A stretch of 61,429 nucleotides of DNA, taken from positions 1 to 61,429 of the forward strand of contig JADCEN010000014.1 of the NCBI GenBank assembly GCA_020250175.1. The letters run 5' to 3'. Made by a program: the position numbers and the translations under genes. Below, piece by piece: positions 18,201 through 26,661 of the stretch. The DNA comes from Rhodobacter sp. (GTDB lineage Bacteria > Pseudomonadota > Alphaproteobacteria > Rhodobacterales > Rhodobacteraceae). The first letter of the stretch is position 1. Each line of letters opens with the position of its first letter. The notes beneath the pieces are model-generated. The model was not told the DNA's origin. It saw only the letters and a list, made by a program, of their open reading frames with translations, and ran no database searches.

Positions 18201-19654
18201 CCCTTGAGGCCGGAAAGATACCGGATCCCTCTCAGCGAGGGCAGGAACGTGTAGGCCCCTCCGCGCGTCGTCACGAAGCGGGGCAGGCCGTAGATCCGGT
18301 GCTTTTCCATTGCTGCCTGGTCGTCATCTTTCCACAGGTTCAGATCGAACCAGCTGGTTTCGGGTGTATTGGCCCCGAGTAGCGGGTCGTTCGATCCGGT
18401 GATCTCGGGAGAGTGCAGCCCAAGGTTCAGCCAGTCGCACATGACTGCCTCGAATTGCGCGCCAAGGCTTGCCCCGATGAAGTTGCCAAGAAGTCCGCGT
18501 TCCTTGTCGTCGGGATTTGCAAGGTCCAGCGTATCCCCGTAGGACATTCCGCGCCGCACCAGCCTGCGGGTGAAATTGGAGATGCGTTGCACAATCTCGG
18601 CCCCGCGCGGGTTATTGCGCCGGATATGCGCGCCAGCCGGGCAAAGTGCCCCGTCGCCATAGTCGAACTGGTTGCTGGGATCTGTGTTGGCAGCTTTCCT
18701 GAGAGTCTTCTGCAACTGCATCGGCGTTCCCTCACGCCACCGACCGCAAAGCTGCGCCGCGATGACCTCACGCAGGGCAATATCCGCTTTGTCTTTCAGG
18801 TCCGGATAGATCAGCCCGACACTCTCGACCCCGACCAGCCGCTTGTCGACACCTTGTTGCCGCAGCCGCTCGACCGTGCTGGTCAGGAAATTTTCGAAGC
18901 CGAAGCAATCCTGTTTCAATACGCGGAAGGCGTTGAACGTGCCAAGGTTTCCCAACTGCTCCGGCTGGGGAGTCGCGAACTTCAGGTCAGGCAGCCGGGT
19001 CGGTTTCCCCAACAGGATCGTTCCCAGCGGGTCGTCCGGTTGTTCAGTCCTCGTCGGACCCTGACGGGAGGGGGCACCGTCGTGAAAGCCAAGGAACCGT
19101 GGCTGCGACAGGCCGTCCTTGTAACCGAAATACACCGCGCCATTGGGCAGGGAATACCCTTTGTGGATGCCCCGAAGATCGAACGCCTGCTCCACCTGCT
19201 TTTGAATGGAGTCCAGCGAGGTGTCATCCGACGCGTAGGCCGTGGCGATGACATGCACATGATCGGGCTGATCATAGGGGCTGGGCCAGTTCGACGGATC
19301 GCTGTCCCCGAAATCGCTGAGTTTTGCGGCCCGTCTGGTCATGCCTTCGATGAACTCAGTCGGGAAACTTGCCAGATCGCCCGGCGCAAGCCCCAAAGCC
19401 GCCAGCCCCTGGTAAGTAAAGCCGAGGTTGAAGGCCGTCACCAGCTTGGGCAGGTTGGTACCGATCCGCTGTTCGGTCGTGATCTGCGGCACATTCGGGT
19501 TCCCGACTGTCACCGAGGCCGCCAGAAAGGCCCGTGCGGCAGCGCTGTCGCTGATCCTGAGGATCATGTGGCGGACAGCGGGCAAGGTATAGCCACGCAG
19601 GATATTGCCCTGCAGATTGCCGATCTCGTCGTCGTTCAGCCTTGCCATGCCCAT
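18197..19654 (-). CDS. DyP-type (dye-decolorising) peroxidase
   Basis: Heme peroxidase of the DyP family, 485 aa, in the length range of the larger A/C/D-type members. The catalytic Asp motif is GYKDGLSQPRFLGF (family GXXDG) and the proximal heme His is in CPAGAHIRRNNPRG. A distal Arg candidate is in the FTRRLVRRGMSYG region. There is no N-terminal signal, so it appears cytoplasmic. It is the third gene of a set with a catalase-like protein and a 237-aa protein of unknown function; the upstream gene ends 5 bp before its start. A second Met at residue 3 is an equally good start. Confidence 0.9.
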   Translation of the reverse strand: MGMARLNDDEIGNLQGNILRGYTLPAVRHMILRISDSAAARAFLAASVTVGNPNVPQITTEQRIGTNLPKLVTAFNLGFTYQGLAALGLAPGDLASFPTEFIEGMTRRAAKLSDFGDSDPSNWPSPYDQPDHVHVIATAYASDDTSLDSIQKQVEQAFDLRGIHKGYSLPNGAVYFGYKDGLSQPRFLGFHDGAPSRQGPTRTEQPDDPLGTILLGKPTRLPDLKFATPQPEQLGNLGTFNAFRVLKQDCFGFENFLTSTVERLRQQGVDKRLVGVESVGLIYPDLKDKADIALREVIAAQLCGRWREGTPMQLQKTLRKAANTDPSNQFDYGDGALCPAGAHIRRNNPRGAEIVQRISNFTRRLVRRGMSYGDTLDLANPDDKERGLLGNFIGASLGAQFEAVMCDWLNLGLHSPEITGSNDPLLGANTPETSWFDLNLWKDDDQAAMEKHRIYGLPRFVTTRGGAYTFLPSLRGIRYLSGLKG

Positions 19655-19659
19655 GTCCG

Positions 19660-20373
19660 TTACCAGCCCATGCCGTGGTTCTTGCGGATTTGCGCAGCCG
19701 AAACGCCCGGATAGGCCCGATACCCGCCGCCAAGCGATACATCCGGGTTGGCGTGAAGCTGGAGGATATACTCCCGCGGCAAAGAGCGCAGCCCATGATG
19801 GGTCTTTCCGGTCAGGCGCATGGCCTGATCCTGCAAGGCGAAAAGGTCGCTTGGGAAATCCGGGACCTGAAACAGATCATGCGCCTGCACCCAGTCGATG
19901 AAACGTTCGATCTTCTGTTCGGTCGGCGACACCTCCTCGCCACCCTCGACCTGATCCATGATCGCGTCGAACACGCTGCCGATCGTGGCGATGAAATCCC
20001 GGATGTAATTGCTGAAATCACCGTCATAGACCGAGAACATGCACAGGTTGTTGCCCAGCAGCAGAAACCGGGCGTTGTGCACGGTGCCCACGTTGTCCAG
20101 TCCGGCGAAGATTTCATCCACGTTCTGCGCCACGATCAAGGCCGCTTTCGCGCGCCCCATCGGCGACGGGTCTTTCAGCGGCATGACCAGGTTCATCATG
20201 CGCTGCAGGTTTTCGCCGGGTTGCGGCGACGGGCGCGGGCCACCCTTCAGCCTGGGTTTGGGGTCGCGCCATATCCAATAGGGCACCACCACATGGCGTG
20301 AAAGAAACTGGAACCAGCCCCGCGTTGGCAGGCTGTCAACGAAACTGTCCAGCCAGCTAGCCTTGGGTGTCAT
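19660..20373 (-). CDS. Conserved-looking protein of unknown function between catalase-like and DyP genes
   Basis: 237 aa, not recognised. It is soluble, without signal peptide or membrane span. It carries Trp-rich N-terminal text (RGWFQFLSRHVVVPYWIWRD), a helical middle (LIVAQNVDEIFAGLDNVGTV, RFLLLGNNLCMFSVYDGDF) and a C-terminal GGGYRAYPGVSAAQIRKNHG. Its ATG lies 16 bp inside the end of the catalase-like gene and its stop is 5 bp before the DyP gene, so the three are translationally coupled. This argues for a role with the two heme enzymes. Confidence 0.8.
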   Translation of the reverse strand: MTPKASWLDSFVDSLPTRGWFQFLSRHVVVPYWIWRDPKPRLKGGPRPSPQPGENLQRMMNLVMPLKDPSPMGRAKAALIVAQNVDEIFAGLDNVGTVHNARFLLLGNNLCMFSVYDGDFSNYIRDFIATIGSVFDAIMDQVEGGEEVSPTEQKIERFIDWVQAHDLFQVPDFPSDLFALQDQAMRLTGKTHHGLRSLPREYILQLHANPDVSLGGGYRAYPGVSAAQIRKNHGMGW

Positions 20374-21457
20374 GGTTCGTTGCTTTCGAGAAAGGACAGG
20401 GTGATGCTTTGCGCTGCTTGCTTGACAGTTTGTAAGTCTCTACCCGGAACTTCAGAACCTTGTCGTCCGACATGGCGATGCCATCCGTCAAAAGGCCGGG
20501 ATTGAAGCTGATCTTTTCCCACTCTTCGGGATCGTTCACGATTTCCTTGATACTTAGCGTGCCCATCATGATGCGTACTCTATGCGGCGGCCAGGCGCGG
20601 GAAGGGTCGTTCAGCGCATCGCCTGCTTCGCCAAGCGTCATCATCAGGGTGAAGCGCGGGCGATCCTTTCCTATGGACGTCATCAGCGTCTGGCGAAGCT
20701 GGTCTTGCAGGTAGAAATCCTCGTTGGCCGGTTTCGTGTAAGGGGCATTGGGATCAAGGTTCCGGACGCCCATGACCGGTTGCCAGCTGAACCGCACCGG
20801 GCGCTGCACACCCTCGTCGTTCGTCACGATGAACGTGTGCACGGCATGATAGGCTGCGCGCAGATAGGATGTCGGTGCACCGATTGTCGCCGCCTCAAGC
20901 ACGCCAGGCTTGGCGGCGTCATTCCTTTCAGCAAAGTTGATCGCGCCAAGATCGGGACTGATCGTCTCGTTGGGATAGGGGTTGCGCCGTGGCATCATCA
21001 GTTTCAGCATATCAAGGACCTTGCGCCAGGGCCGTTCGGCCACATATTCTGTGGGTCGGGCTGCCCAGGCAAACTCCTGAAAGTCATCGGGTGTGCTGCT
21101 GAAGAACTCGGACAGGGTCGTCGCGATCAGATCGGTATAGGTCCTCTCTGCGGGATTGGGGGCGGGCAAGGTGAACCGCGTGGCCATCCCGCGCACGTCC
21201 GACCAGCTGTCATGCGGGTCCTTGCAGCCCGAGCCATTGGAAAAGCGCACGGTAACCGGATGGCCGCCACGATGTGGCTGGAAATGCGCTGCCCTGCAAT
21301 AAAGCGGGGCAACTTCCGAAGCCTTGAAGAAACCGGTTGCAGAAATACCGACCGTATGAACTGGGCGTCTGTCTGGATCACCGTCAACGCGATAAAGAAT
21401 CTTCAGGATGCTTTCCGGTGTTGCGGGAAGCGGTGGTGGAGACTCTGTATTTTCCAT
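20357..21457 (-). CDS. Catalase-family (heme-dependent catalase-like) protein
   Basis: 366-aa protein related to catalases of the small catalase-like/SrpA class. The catalase core block is PVTVRFSNGSG, then DVRGMATRF (family RGFAVKF), then YTDLIATTLSEFF, FEWAARPT-like AWAARPTEYV, and AYHAVHTFIVTNDEGVQRPVRFSWQPVMG, which matches the catalase region around YHTF.F.N..G....V.. . It is shorter than monofunctional catalases. The ATG at 21457 was preferred because AAGG lies 5 bases upstream; an ATG at 21469 is possible. The frame is open far upstream only because of the decayed permease and IS DNA. Confidence 0.83.
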   Translation of the reverse strand: MENTESPPPLPATPESILKILYRVDGDPDRRPVHTVGISATGFFKASEVAPLYCRAAHFQPHRGGHPVTVRFSNGSGCKDPHDSWSDVRGMATRFTLPAPNPAERTYTDLIATTLSEFFSSTPDDFQEFAWAARPTEYVAERPWRKVLDMLKLMMPRRNPYPNETISPDLGAINFAERNDAAKPGVLEAATIGAPTSYLRAAYHAVHTFIVTNDEGVQRPVRFSWQPVMGVRNLDPNAPYTKPANEDFYLQDQLRQTLMTSIGKDRPRFTLMMTLGEAGDALNDPSRAWPPHRVRIMMGTLSIKEIVNDPEEWEKISFNPGLLTDGIAMSDDKVLKFRVETYKLSSKQRKASPCPFSKATNHDTQG

Positions 21458-21649
21458 CATGACCTTCATGCCAAAGACGCCGGTAAAGAACTCCAGCTTC
21501 CACCGGTTTTGCGCGACGTTATCCGAACTGCCAATTCGGTCAAGAAGAAGGAACTGCGCTGCAGTGCCTCGGGTTGTGCTGGCTGCGCCCTGCAAAAGGT
21601 TGCCCCTCAGGCCGGGATGGTCTTTCGGACGCGCGGGATCGCGAGAGCC

Positions 21650-21958
21650 AAAGCAGGGGGCGTCCGTTCGCTTTGCCACAGCAGGACCATTGCCACCCAT
21701 CAGAAGTGCGCAGCCGCCCACAATGCTTGGCGAGATCCGCCCACCCAGAAGCAAGGCGGCAAAAAGCGGCTTGATCATTGATGCCACAAGTCCGGCCACC
21801 GCCGTCCGGCACTTCGCCATTCCCGAGCAGGAGCACAGACAGGCAAGCGCCGCGGGCAGAAGTGCGAGATATGCCACCAGGAGACCAAGTCGAAATGCCG
21901 GGACATTTGCCAGGTCCGGAGGGAGCCGTCCCTTTCGGGACATCAGAGCCATCATGAT
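21650..21958 (-). pseudogene. EamA/DMT-family permease C-terminal relic
   Basis: In the minus strand a drug/metabolite-transporter (EamA) C-terminal half can be read: LLVAYLALLPAALACLCS, GMAKCRTAVAGLVASMIKPL, FAALLLGGRISPSIVGGCAL, LMGG. Normal EamA proteins have ...PLFAALLGWLLLGERLSP..LLGGALILAGV. The N-terminal half is missing: the left end of an IS3 element abuts at 21959. The frame runs on into the catalase-like gene without a stop, so no true terminus remains. Confidence 0.65.
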
Positions 21959-22991
21959 TGAACCGCGCCGGGTTTGCCGGAGGCTGATTGATCTTGGTTG
22001 CGCGGCCATGGGTTCAGTTTCCGGCGCTGCAGAGAAGTTGGCTTCCGCTTCGGCGGGCGGGATGTTCCCGATCAGCTCGGGGCGGGTCAACGCATGGCGT
22101 TGACGATGTTGAACCAGTCCACCCATGCGAGGGTTGCGTTTTCGACGGCTTCGAAGCGGTGCCAGGGGCCGCGACGGTGGATGACCTTGGGCCTTGCAGA
22201 GGCAATTGATCGTCTCCACCAACGCGTTGTCAAACCTGTCGCCAACGCTGCCCACCGAGGGCTCGATGCCCGCTTCGGCCAGTCGCCCGGTGTATTTGAT
22301 TGGCAGATACCGGCTGCCCCTGTCGCTGTGCTGGACCAGCCCCGTGCCCTTTCCGGGGCGGCGATCATGCAGCGCCTGTTCCAGGGCATCGGGGACGAAC
22401 CCCGCATGGGCCGAAGGGCTGACCCGCCAGCCCGGGATGCGGCGGGCACAGGCGTCGATGACGAAGGCGACATGGATCGAGCCATGGGAACGCCACTGGT
22501 CCGAGTGACCCTGGCGCGGGCCGCTCGAGGTGGCGACACAGGTGAAATCGCTGACCCGGCGCATGTTGGGCAGCGGCACGCGGAACTGGCGGTTCACCTT
22601 GTCCTGCGGCTAGGGCGCCTTTCTGTCCGGGATCGTCGTCCTGTGCGGCTTTCTGCGGACAATGGCTTGAATCCCCATGCTCTTCATCCGTCGTGCCCCC
22701 GGGCATCGCGCGACATTAAAGCCCCCTCGGCCATCTCGCTGGAGACGCCCGCCCTCTTGCCGCCGTCGCCCTCGGCCTTCCTGACCCGCTCGTACAGGGC
22801 ATGTTCCGAACAGCCGATCTTCGCCAGGACCTACAGGATCGCCTGCCAGAGCGACCTGTGCTGACCCCCGGTGTCGAGGACCAGCCGCGCCGCCCGTTCG
22901 CGCACTTCGGGGGAAAACCTGTTCGTCGTCTTGCTCATCATGCCCCATCCTCCTCAGGAGTCGGAGCCTCCGGCAAACCCGGCGCGGTTCA
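21959..22991 (-). mobile_element. IS3-family insertion sequence, internally deleted, with perfect terminal inverted repeats
   Basis: The ends are a perfect 27-bp inverted repeat: 21959-21985 starts TGAACCGCGCCGGGTTTGCC and 22965-22991 is its reverse complement. The element is only 1033 bp against about 1.2-1.3 kb for this group. On the minus strand OrfA starts near 22947 ([20 protein letters not shown]) and contains an in-frame TAG near 22832. OrfB keeps FVIDACARRIPGWRVS, VQHSDRGSRYLPIKYT and VGDRFDNALVETIN but lacks its N terminus and shifts frame near 22185 (RRGPWHRFEAVENATLAWVD). No target duplication is obvious. Confidence 0.88.
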
Positions 22992-23325
22992 GACCTTTAT
23001 CGCGCAGGCGTCACATCGGAACTGACGGGCAGAGGCCGGGCATCCGGGCGGCGAAACTGACCACAGGCCGGACAGCGCCGGGGCAATCGCGCAATCAGGC
23101 CCGGCGCACCCCATGGCGCTTTGGCCGAACGGCCGGGCAACGGTGGTGCAAGACGCCAACCGTCAGGTCGCCGGCTTCCCTGTCACGGCAGCCGCCCTGA
23201 ACAGCGTCACCGCCGCCGCGGGATCAATCCGCGCGCTGGCAGGGAAACTTCGGTCCTCACAGGATCTGTGCTGCCGTGCCGACGATCCCTCAGACCGTTG
23301 AACTGCAAACCCGGATCAGACGGCT
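22992..23325. other. No recognisable gene
   Basis: A plus-strand open frame around 23113-23301 reads MALWPNGRATVVQDANRQVA and on, but has no binding site and I cannot assign it. The region may hold the other half of DNA disrupted by the IS3 element. Confidence 0.4.
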
Positions 23326-23655
23326 TCACTCCCGTCCACGGCCCTTCTTTTCGTGAAAGTCACCAAGGCTGTCCAGGGGTGCCGTTGGCTGCGATCCGAT
23401 CTTTTCCATCAGGGATTGCATATCAGCGACAAGCATGGCGGTGTTCTCTGCCGTCCTTAACTGAGCCGTTGCCATTTCAGAGACAAATGTCATCACCACA
23501 CCATAGACCAAAAGAACCAGTGCCATCGAAAGAACTGCGGCGTCAGTGTTGCCCCATGTCAGGACCATCGCCGCCAAGGCGCCGACGATCATGAGCCATC
23601 CCATGACAGTGAACATCCTGAGTACGCCGCGCGCCAACCCAAAACTGCTTTGCAT
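23326..23655 (-). CDS. Small two-span membrane protein of unknown function
   Basis: 109 aa, not recognised. Two hydrophobic segments (FTVMGWLMIVGALAAMVLTW and VLSMALVLLVYGVVMTFVS) are followed by a polar, probably helical tail (TAENTAMLVADMQSLMEKIG). It is downstream of the LuxR-type regulator that ends the pilus gene cluster on the same strand, about 330 bp away. Coding potential is moderate. Confidence 0.55.
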   Translation of the reverse strand: MQSSFGLARGVLRMFTVMGWLMIVGALAAMVLTWGNTDAAVLSMALVLLVYGVVMTFVSEMATAQLRTAENTAMLVADMQSLMEKIGSQPTAPLDSLGDFHEKKGRGRE

Positions 23656-23988
23656 CAGCGGTTCACCGCAAGGGGTTTCAACATCAGGGCTGAAAGGCAG
23701 AACAGGAATTCCCGAACGACCGCACAGTCCGAAGCGGAAAGCCGGGCACGTTCAGTTCTTGCCGGAGCGTTTGACATTGTGGACGAAGCCCCATCACCAT
23801 GCACTCGCAACAAAGCTGCAACCACAGCCGCGCATAGCATTCCCCCCGGAAAAGCGCAGTCCGTGCTGCCTGATCTTGACGATGATATGACTGTTCTTTG
23901 GGTCGCTCAAGAAAAATTCATGCCGGAAAGGTCTTGGCACCTCGGCGCTGCAACCCTTGGCAGATGGTTCTGTGCCGCCACCCGGCCT
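23656..23988. other. Intergenic, nothing assigned
   Basis: Open frames here have no binding sites and no recognisable content. Confidence 0.4.
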
Positions 23989-24666
23989 TCAAACCACCAG
24001 CGGCGGAACAAATCCGCGCTTCATCGCATTCACAAGAAGCTGTGTCCTGTTCTGGGCATCCAGCTTGCGCGACAGGTTTGACATGTGCATCTTCACGGTC
24101 GCCTCGGTGATGCCAAGGTTGTAGGCGATCAGCTTGTTGCTGATGCCCTGAAACAGTTGGTTCAGGATTTCCCGCTCCCTCCAGGTGATCAAAGGCCTGT
24201 CATCGGCGCTCGGGGCACTGATCGGGTCACAATCGGCAGACATCCGAAGCGTGGGAAGCCAGGCGGAACTTGGAAAGAACGTCTCTCCCCGCAGGGCCAT
24301 GAAAAGGGCCATCCTGAACAGATCAGCGTCAAAGTCGGTCGGGATGATCCCCCGCCCACCGATCTCCAGAACCTTACGGACAAGGACAAGGCTGATCTGT
24401 TCCGCGATCACGATGACGGCGTTATGCGCCGCAACTTCGTAAAGCCTGCGGTACAGACGATTGAACGCATTCGAGTCAAGAAGCAGGGCCGTTCCACGTT
24501 CCAACTTCTCAAGGCCACGCTCTTCAATCAGGCCGGGTGCCATGATCTGCACGGACAGGCCGCCTTCTTCCCTGAACCGGTCGGAAAGAAGGGCACCCAG
24601 AAGCGTGTTCTCGGTAACAAGAATGATTCTAAGGTCTTCCGTCGCGGGCAAACTCGGATGGTCCAT
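23989..24666 (-). CDS. LuxR-type DNA-binding response-regulator-like protein (pilus-linked, copy 1)
   Basis: 225 aa. The C terminus (about residues 155-220) is a LuxR/GerE helix-turn-helix: LITWREREILNQLFQGISNK, LIAYNLGITEATVKMHMSNL, SRKLDAQNRTQLL. The N-terminal 120 residues have a receiver-like alternation (IILVTENTLLGALLSDRF, ALLLDSNAF) but lack the acidic pair that binds Mg and the conserved Lys, so phosphorylation is doubtful. AAGG lies 8 bases before the ATG. It follows the pilus gene pilU and has a relative of the 18-bp palindrome 76-93 bp upstream, overlapping the pilU stop codon. Confidence 0.88.
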   Translation of the reverse strand: MDHPSLPATEDLRIILVTENTLLGALLSDRFREEGGLSVQIMAPGLIEERGLEKLERGTALLLDSNAFNRLYRRLYEVAAHNAVIVIAEQISLVLVRKVLEIGGRGIIPTDFDADLFRMALFMALRGETFFPSSAWLPTLRMSADCDPISAPSADDRPLITWREREILNQLFQGISNKLIAYNLGITEATVKMHMSNLSRKLDAQNRTQLLVNAMKRGFVPPLVV

Positions 24667-24741
24667 GACAGCACCTTAGTCTTTCGTCTGTATCCATACA
24701 AATGATGAAGAGACCTGACCCTGTAAACCCGGCCATAGTGC

Positions 24742-24759
24742 TATATCCTTAAGGACAGA
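24742..24759. promoter_or_regulatory. Palindromic box A (14/18 match)
   Basis: TATATCCTTAAGGACAGA matches 14 of 18 positions of the perfect palindrome at 42045-42062. It lies 76 bp upstream of the LuxR-type gene at 24666 and covers the end of pilU. Inferred operator for a LuxR-type dimer. Confidence 0.5.
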
Positions 24760-25591
24760 TGAACGTTCCGGCGAATCCGGGGTCCTGGCAACTGAAGATG
24801 TAGCCGAGTGCAGACTGCAATGGCACCAGGGCCACGATGACCACAGCCAGAATTGAAAACATCAGGGATAACACCGCGATGGCGGGGCTGCTCGCATCAA
24901 GGCCCAGATGCTCCCGGCCCTCCTTCACGGCTTCCGGATTGCTGAAAACCGACCGGGCAAACTCACTTCTTTGCGCGATGAACGCCAGGCAGACGGCCGT
25001 GACATAGACAAGGCCGGTCTCGGGCGTGATCCCCAGAAGATAGATCGGCAGGCCAAGAGCCACCATATCAGGCGGGGTAAGAAATTCTCTTCGAATCTGC
25101 GTCTGCAGGCCCCAAAGCAGGACCAAAACCAGCCAGATGGCGAACCCGGCGGCCAGGCTGAGCACAACCAGCAACACGACGGGACGCTGACCGAGGAAGC
25201 CGGTCACACTCTGTGCACCGACGCCCTCTACCAGCCGCAGCACGCTGGCCGGCTCTGTGCCGTGCGTGAAGACAAAGGCCGAGGATGCCGTAAGGACCGT
25301 CAGCAGGACGCTGTCCGGAACCCAGGTCGTCTGACGGTCAATCCATCCTGCCATGGCAAGCTGCCCGACCAGGAAGGCCTGGATCATCTGCGGCCCAACT
25401 TCCTTCTCATCGGAGTCACCGAAATAGAGGGCAGCCGCCGATGCAAGGCACGACACCAAGACCAGGCTGAGAAACGGAAGGCGGTCAAGGGCGGCGCTGC
25501 CGCTTTCCAGGCCTTCGACACTGATGTGGGCCACCAGGGCGAAAACCGCGCAGGCGCAGAACAGCCAGACTGACGGCGGGATGCCGCTCAT
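24749..25591 (-). CDS. pilU: Prepilin peptidase-like membrane protein (type IVb pilus, PilU-like)
   Basis: 280 aa with about seven hydrophobic segments. It is too diverged for a certain family call, but two Asp residues sit as expected for aspartyl prepilin peptidases (A24): the first in GWIDRQTTWVPDSVLL near residue 103 and the second in LTPPDMVALGLPIYLLG near residue 190, replacing the usual GxGD with PPD. It would cleave the class III leaders of PilS and PilV. No N-terminal cysteine methylase domain is present, as in TFPP-type enzymes of type IVb systems. It overlaps pilR by four bases. Confidence 0.68.
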   Translation of the reverse strand: MSGIPPSVWLFCACAVFALVAHISVEGLESGSAALDRLPFLSLVLVSCLASAAALYFGDSDEKEVGPQMIQAFLVGQLAMAGWIDRQTTWVPDSVLLTVLTASSAFVFTHGTEPASVLRLVEGVGAQSVTGFLGQRPVVLLVVLSLAAGFAIWLVLVLLWGLQTQIRREFLTPPDMVALGLPIYLLGITPETGLVYVTAVCLAFIAQRSEFARSVFSNPEAVKEGREHLGLDASSPAIAVLSLMFSILAVVIVALVPLQSALGYIFSCQDPGFAGTFICP

Positions 25592-26661
25592 TGCTGGACG
25601 GCTTCGCTGATCTGGCCCTGAACTGAATACATGCCGGCGACGATGGAGATGATGACAAGAAACACAAGCACCAGAGACACGTTTCGTGCCGTTGCCATGC
25701 GCTGTTCGATCTTTTCCTGGTTCAGGTTAAGCCAGTCCTGTGCAAGCCGCGCCAGCTGACGCGACAGATCCTGGGTGCGCGCAAAGATCTTGACGGAAAG
25801 GTTCATGTTGTAGTCGGGCCAGGTCCGGCCGTTGCTGTGCAGCGCTTCACCAAAATCCTGTCCGTTCAGCATGCCGCGGCGGATGGCAAACAGCTTTTCC
25901 TTCACATAGGGCGTTGCCAGGGGCATAATTCTTTCCACCGCATTGATCGGGGCCATGCCGCCGCGCATCAGACTTGAAATGGCCAGAATGAAAGAGATGC
26001 CGGTATAGACGCGGTAAAGGGCATATATGGGAAGATAGTCAAAAAAACGCCGCACGCGCCCCGTCCAGCGGGGCAAGGTAATCAACACGATGGTCAGAAG
26101 CACGGCAATGACTATGACCGTGGGAACGGCGTAACTCGAAGCAAAATCGCCGAGGAACGCAAGAAACCTGGCCGCTCCCGTCCATTTTTCCGGTGGCAGC
26201 AATCTTCCGATATCGGGAACAATATAGAGCCCGAAATAGATCAGAAGGCCCATGACCATCAGAACAAGGAAAACGGGATAGGACAGACCCCCGACAATAG
26301 TGCCGACAATCTTGCGCTTCTGCTTCAGGGTACGGCAGTATTCCTCCAGCTGACCGGGGAAGTCATCCGAATTCTCTGTGGCCTCCAGGACCATCCGGTC
26401 ATCAGACGGCACCCACCTGCGGACCGCTTCCCCAAAGGATTTACCGTTGCGCATGTCACGCAGAATCGAAGACAGGACGATCGACATCGCGTCCTTTTGC
26501 TTCTTGCCCTCGTCGCTTGCGACAACCTGCAAAAGGTTGACGGCATCCGGCTTGGACATACCGGACCGCAGCAAGGCAGACAGCTCCTGGTAGAACTTCG
26601 TGCGGGCCTCAAAGCCGAACTGCGCCTTTGCGAACCAGCGTTCGAACCCATTGAATTCCAT
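25588..26661 (-). CDS. pilR: Type IVb pilus inner-membrane platform protein (T2SF family, PilR)
   Basis: 357 aa GspF/PilC-fold platform protein with two T2SF repeats. The first starts FYQELSALLRSGMSKPDAVN, with NGKSFGEAVRRWVPSDDRMV, and the second starts LAISSLMRGGMAPINAVERI with NGQDFGEALHSNG. Hydrophobic segments lie at about 125-150, 175-200 and 330-350. It docks the assembly ATPase PilQ, whose gene overlaps it by one base. Normal length for R64 PilR. Confidence 0.9.
   Translation of the reverse strand: MEFNGFERWFAKAQFGFEARTKFYQELSALLRSGMSKPDAVNLLQVVASDEGKKQKDAMSIVLSSILRDMRNGKSFGEAVRRWVPSDDRMVLEATENSDDFPGQLEEYCRTLKQKRKIVGTIVGGLSYPVFLVLMVMGLLIYFGLYIVPDIGRLLPPEKWTGAARFLAFLGDFASSYAVPTVIVIAVLLTIVLITLPRWTGRVRRFFDYLPIYALYRVYTGISFILAISSLMRGGMAPINAVERIMPLATPYVKEKLFAIRRGMLNGQDFGEALHSNGRTWPDYNMNLSVKIFARTQDLSRQLARLAQDWLNLNQEKIEQRMATARNVSLVLVFLVIISIVAGMYSVQGQISEAVQQ

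Noticed and set aside
20357-22597. A single 746-codon gene joining a transposase, a permease segment and a catalase-like protein
   Set aside because: It is an accidental read-through across an IS end and a decayed permease; the catalase-like domain has its own start with a binding site.
21950-22996. Target-site duplication flanking the IS3 element
   Set aside because: The three to five bases on the two sides differ, so no duplication can be claimed.
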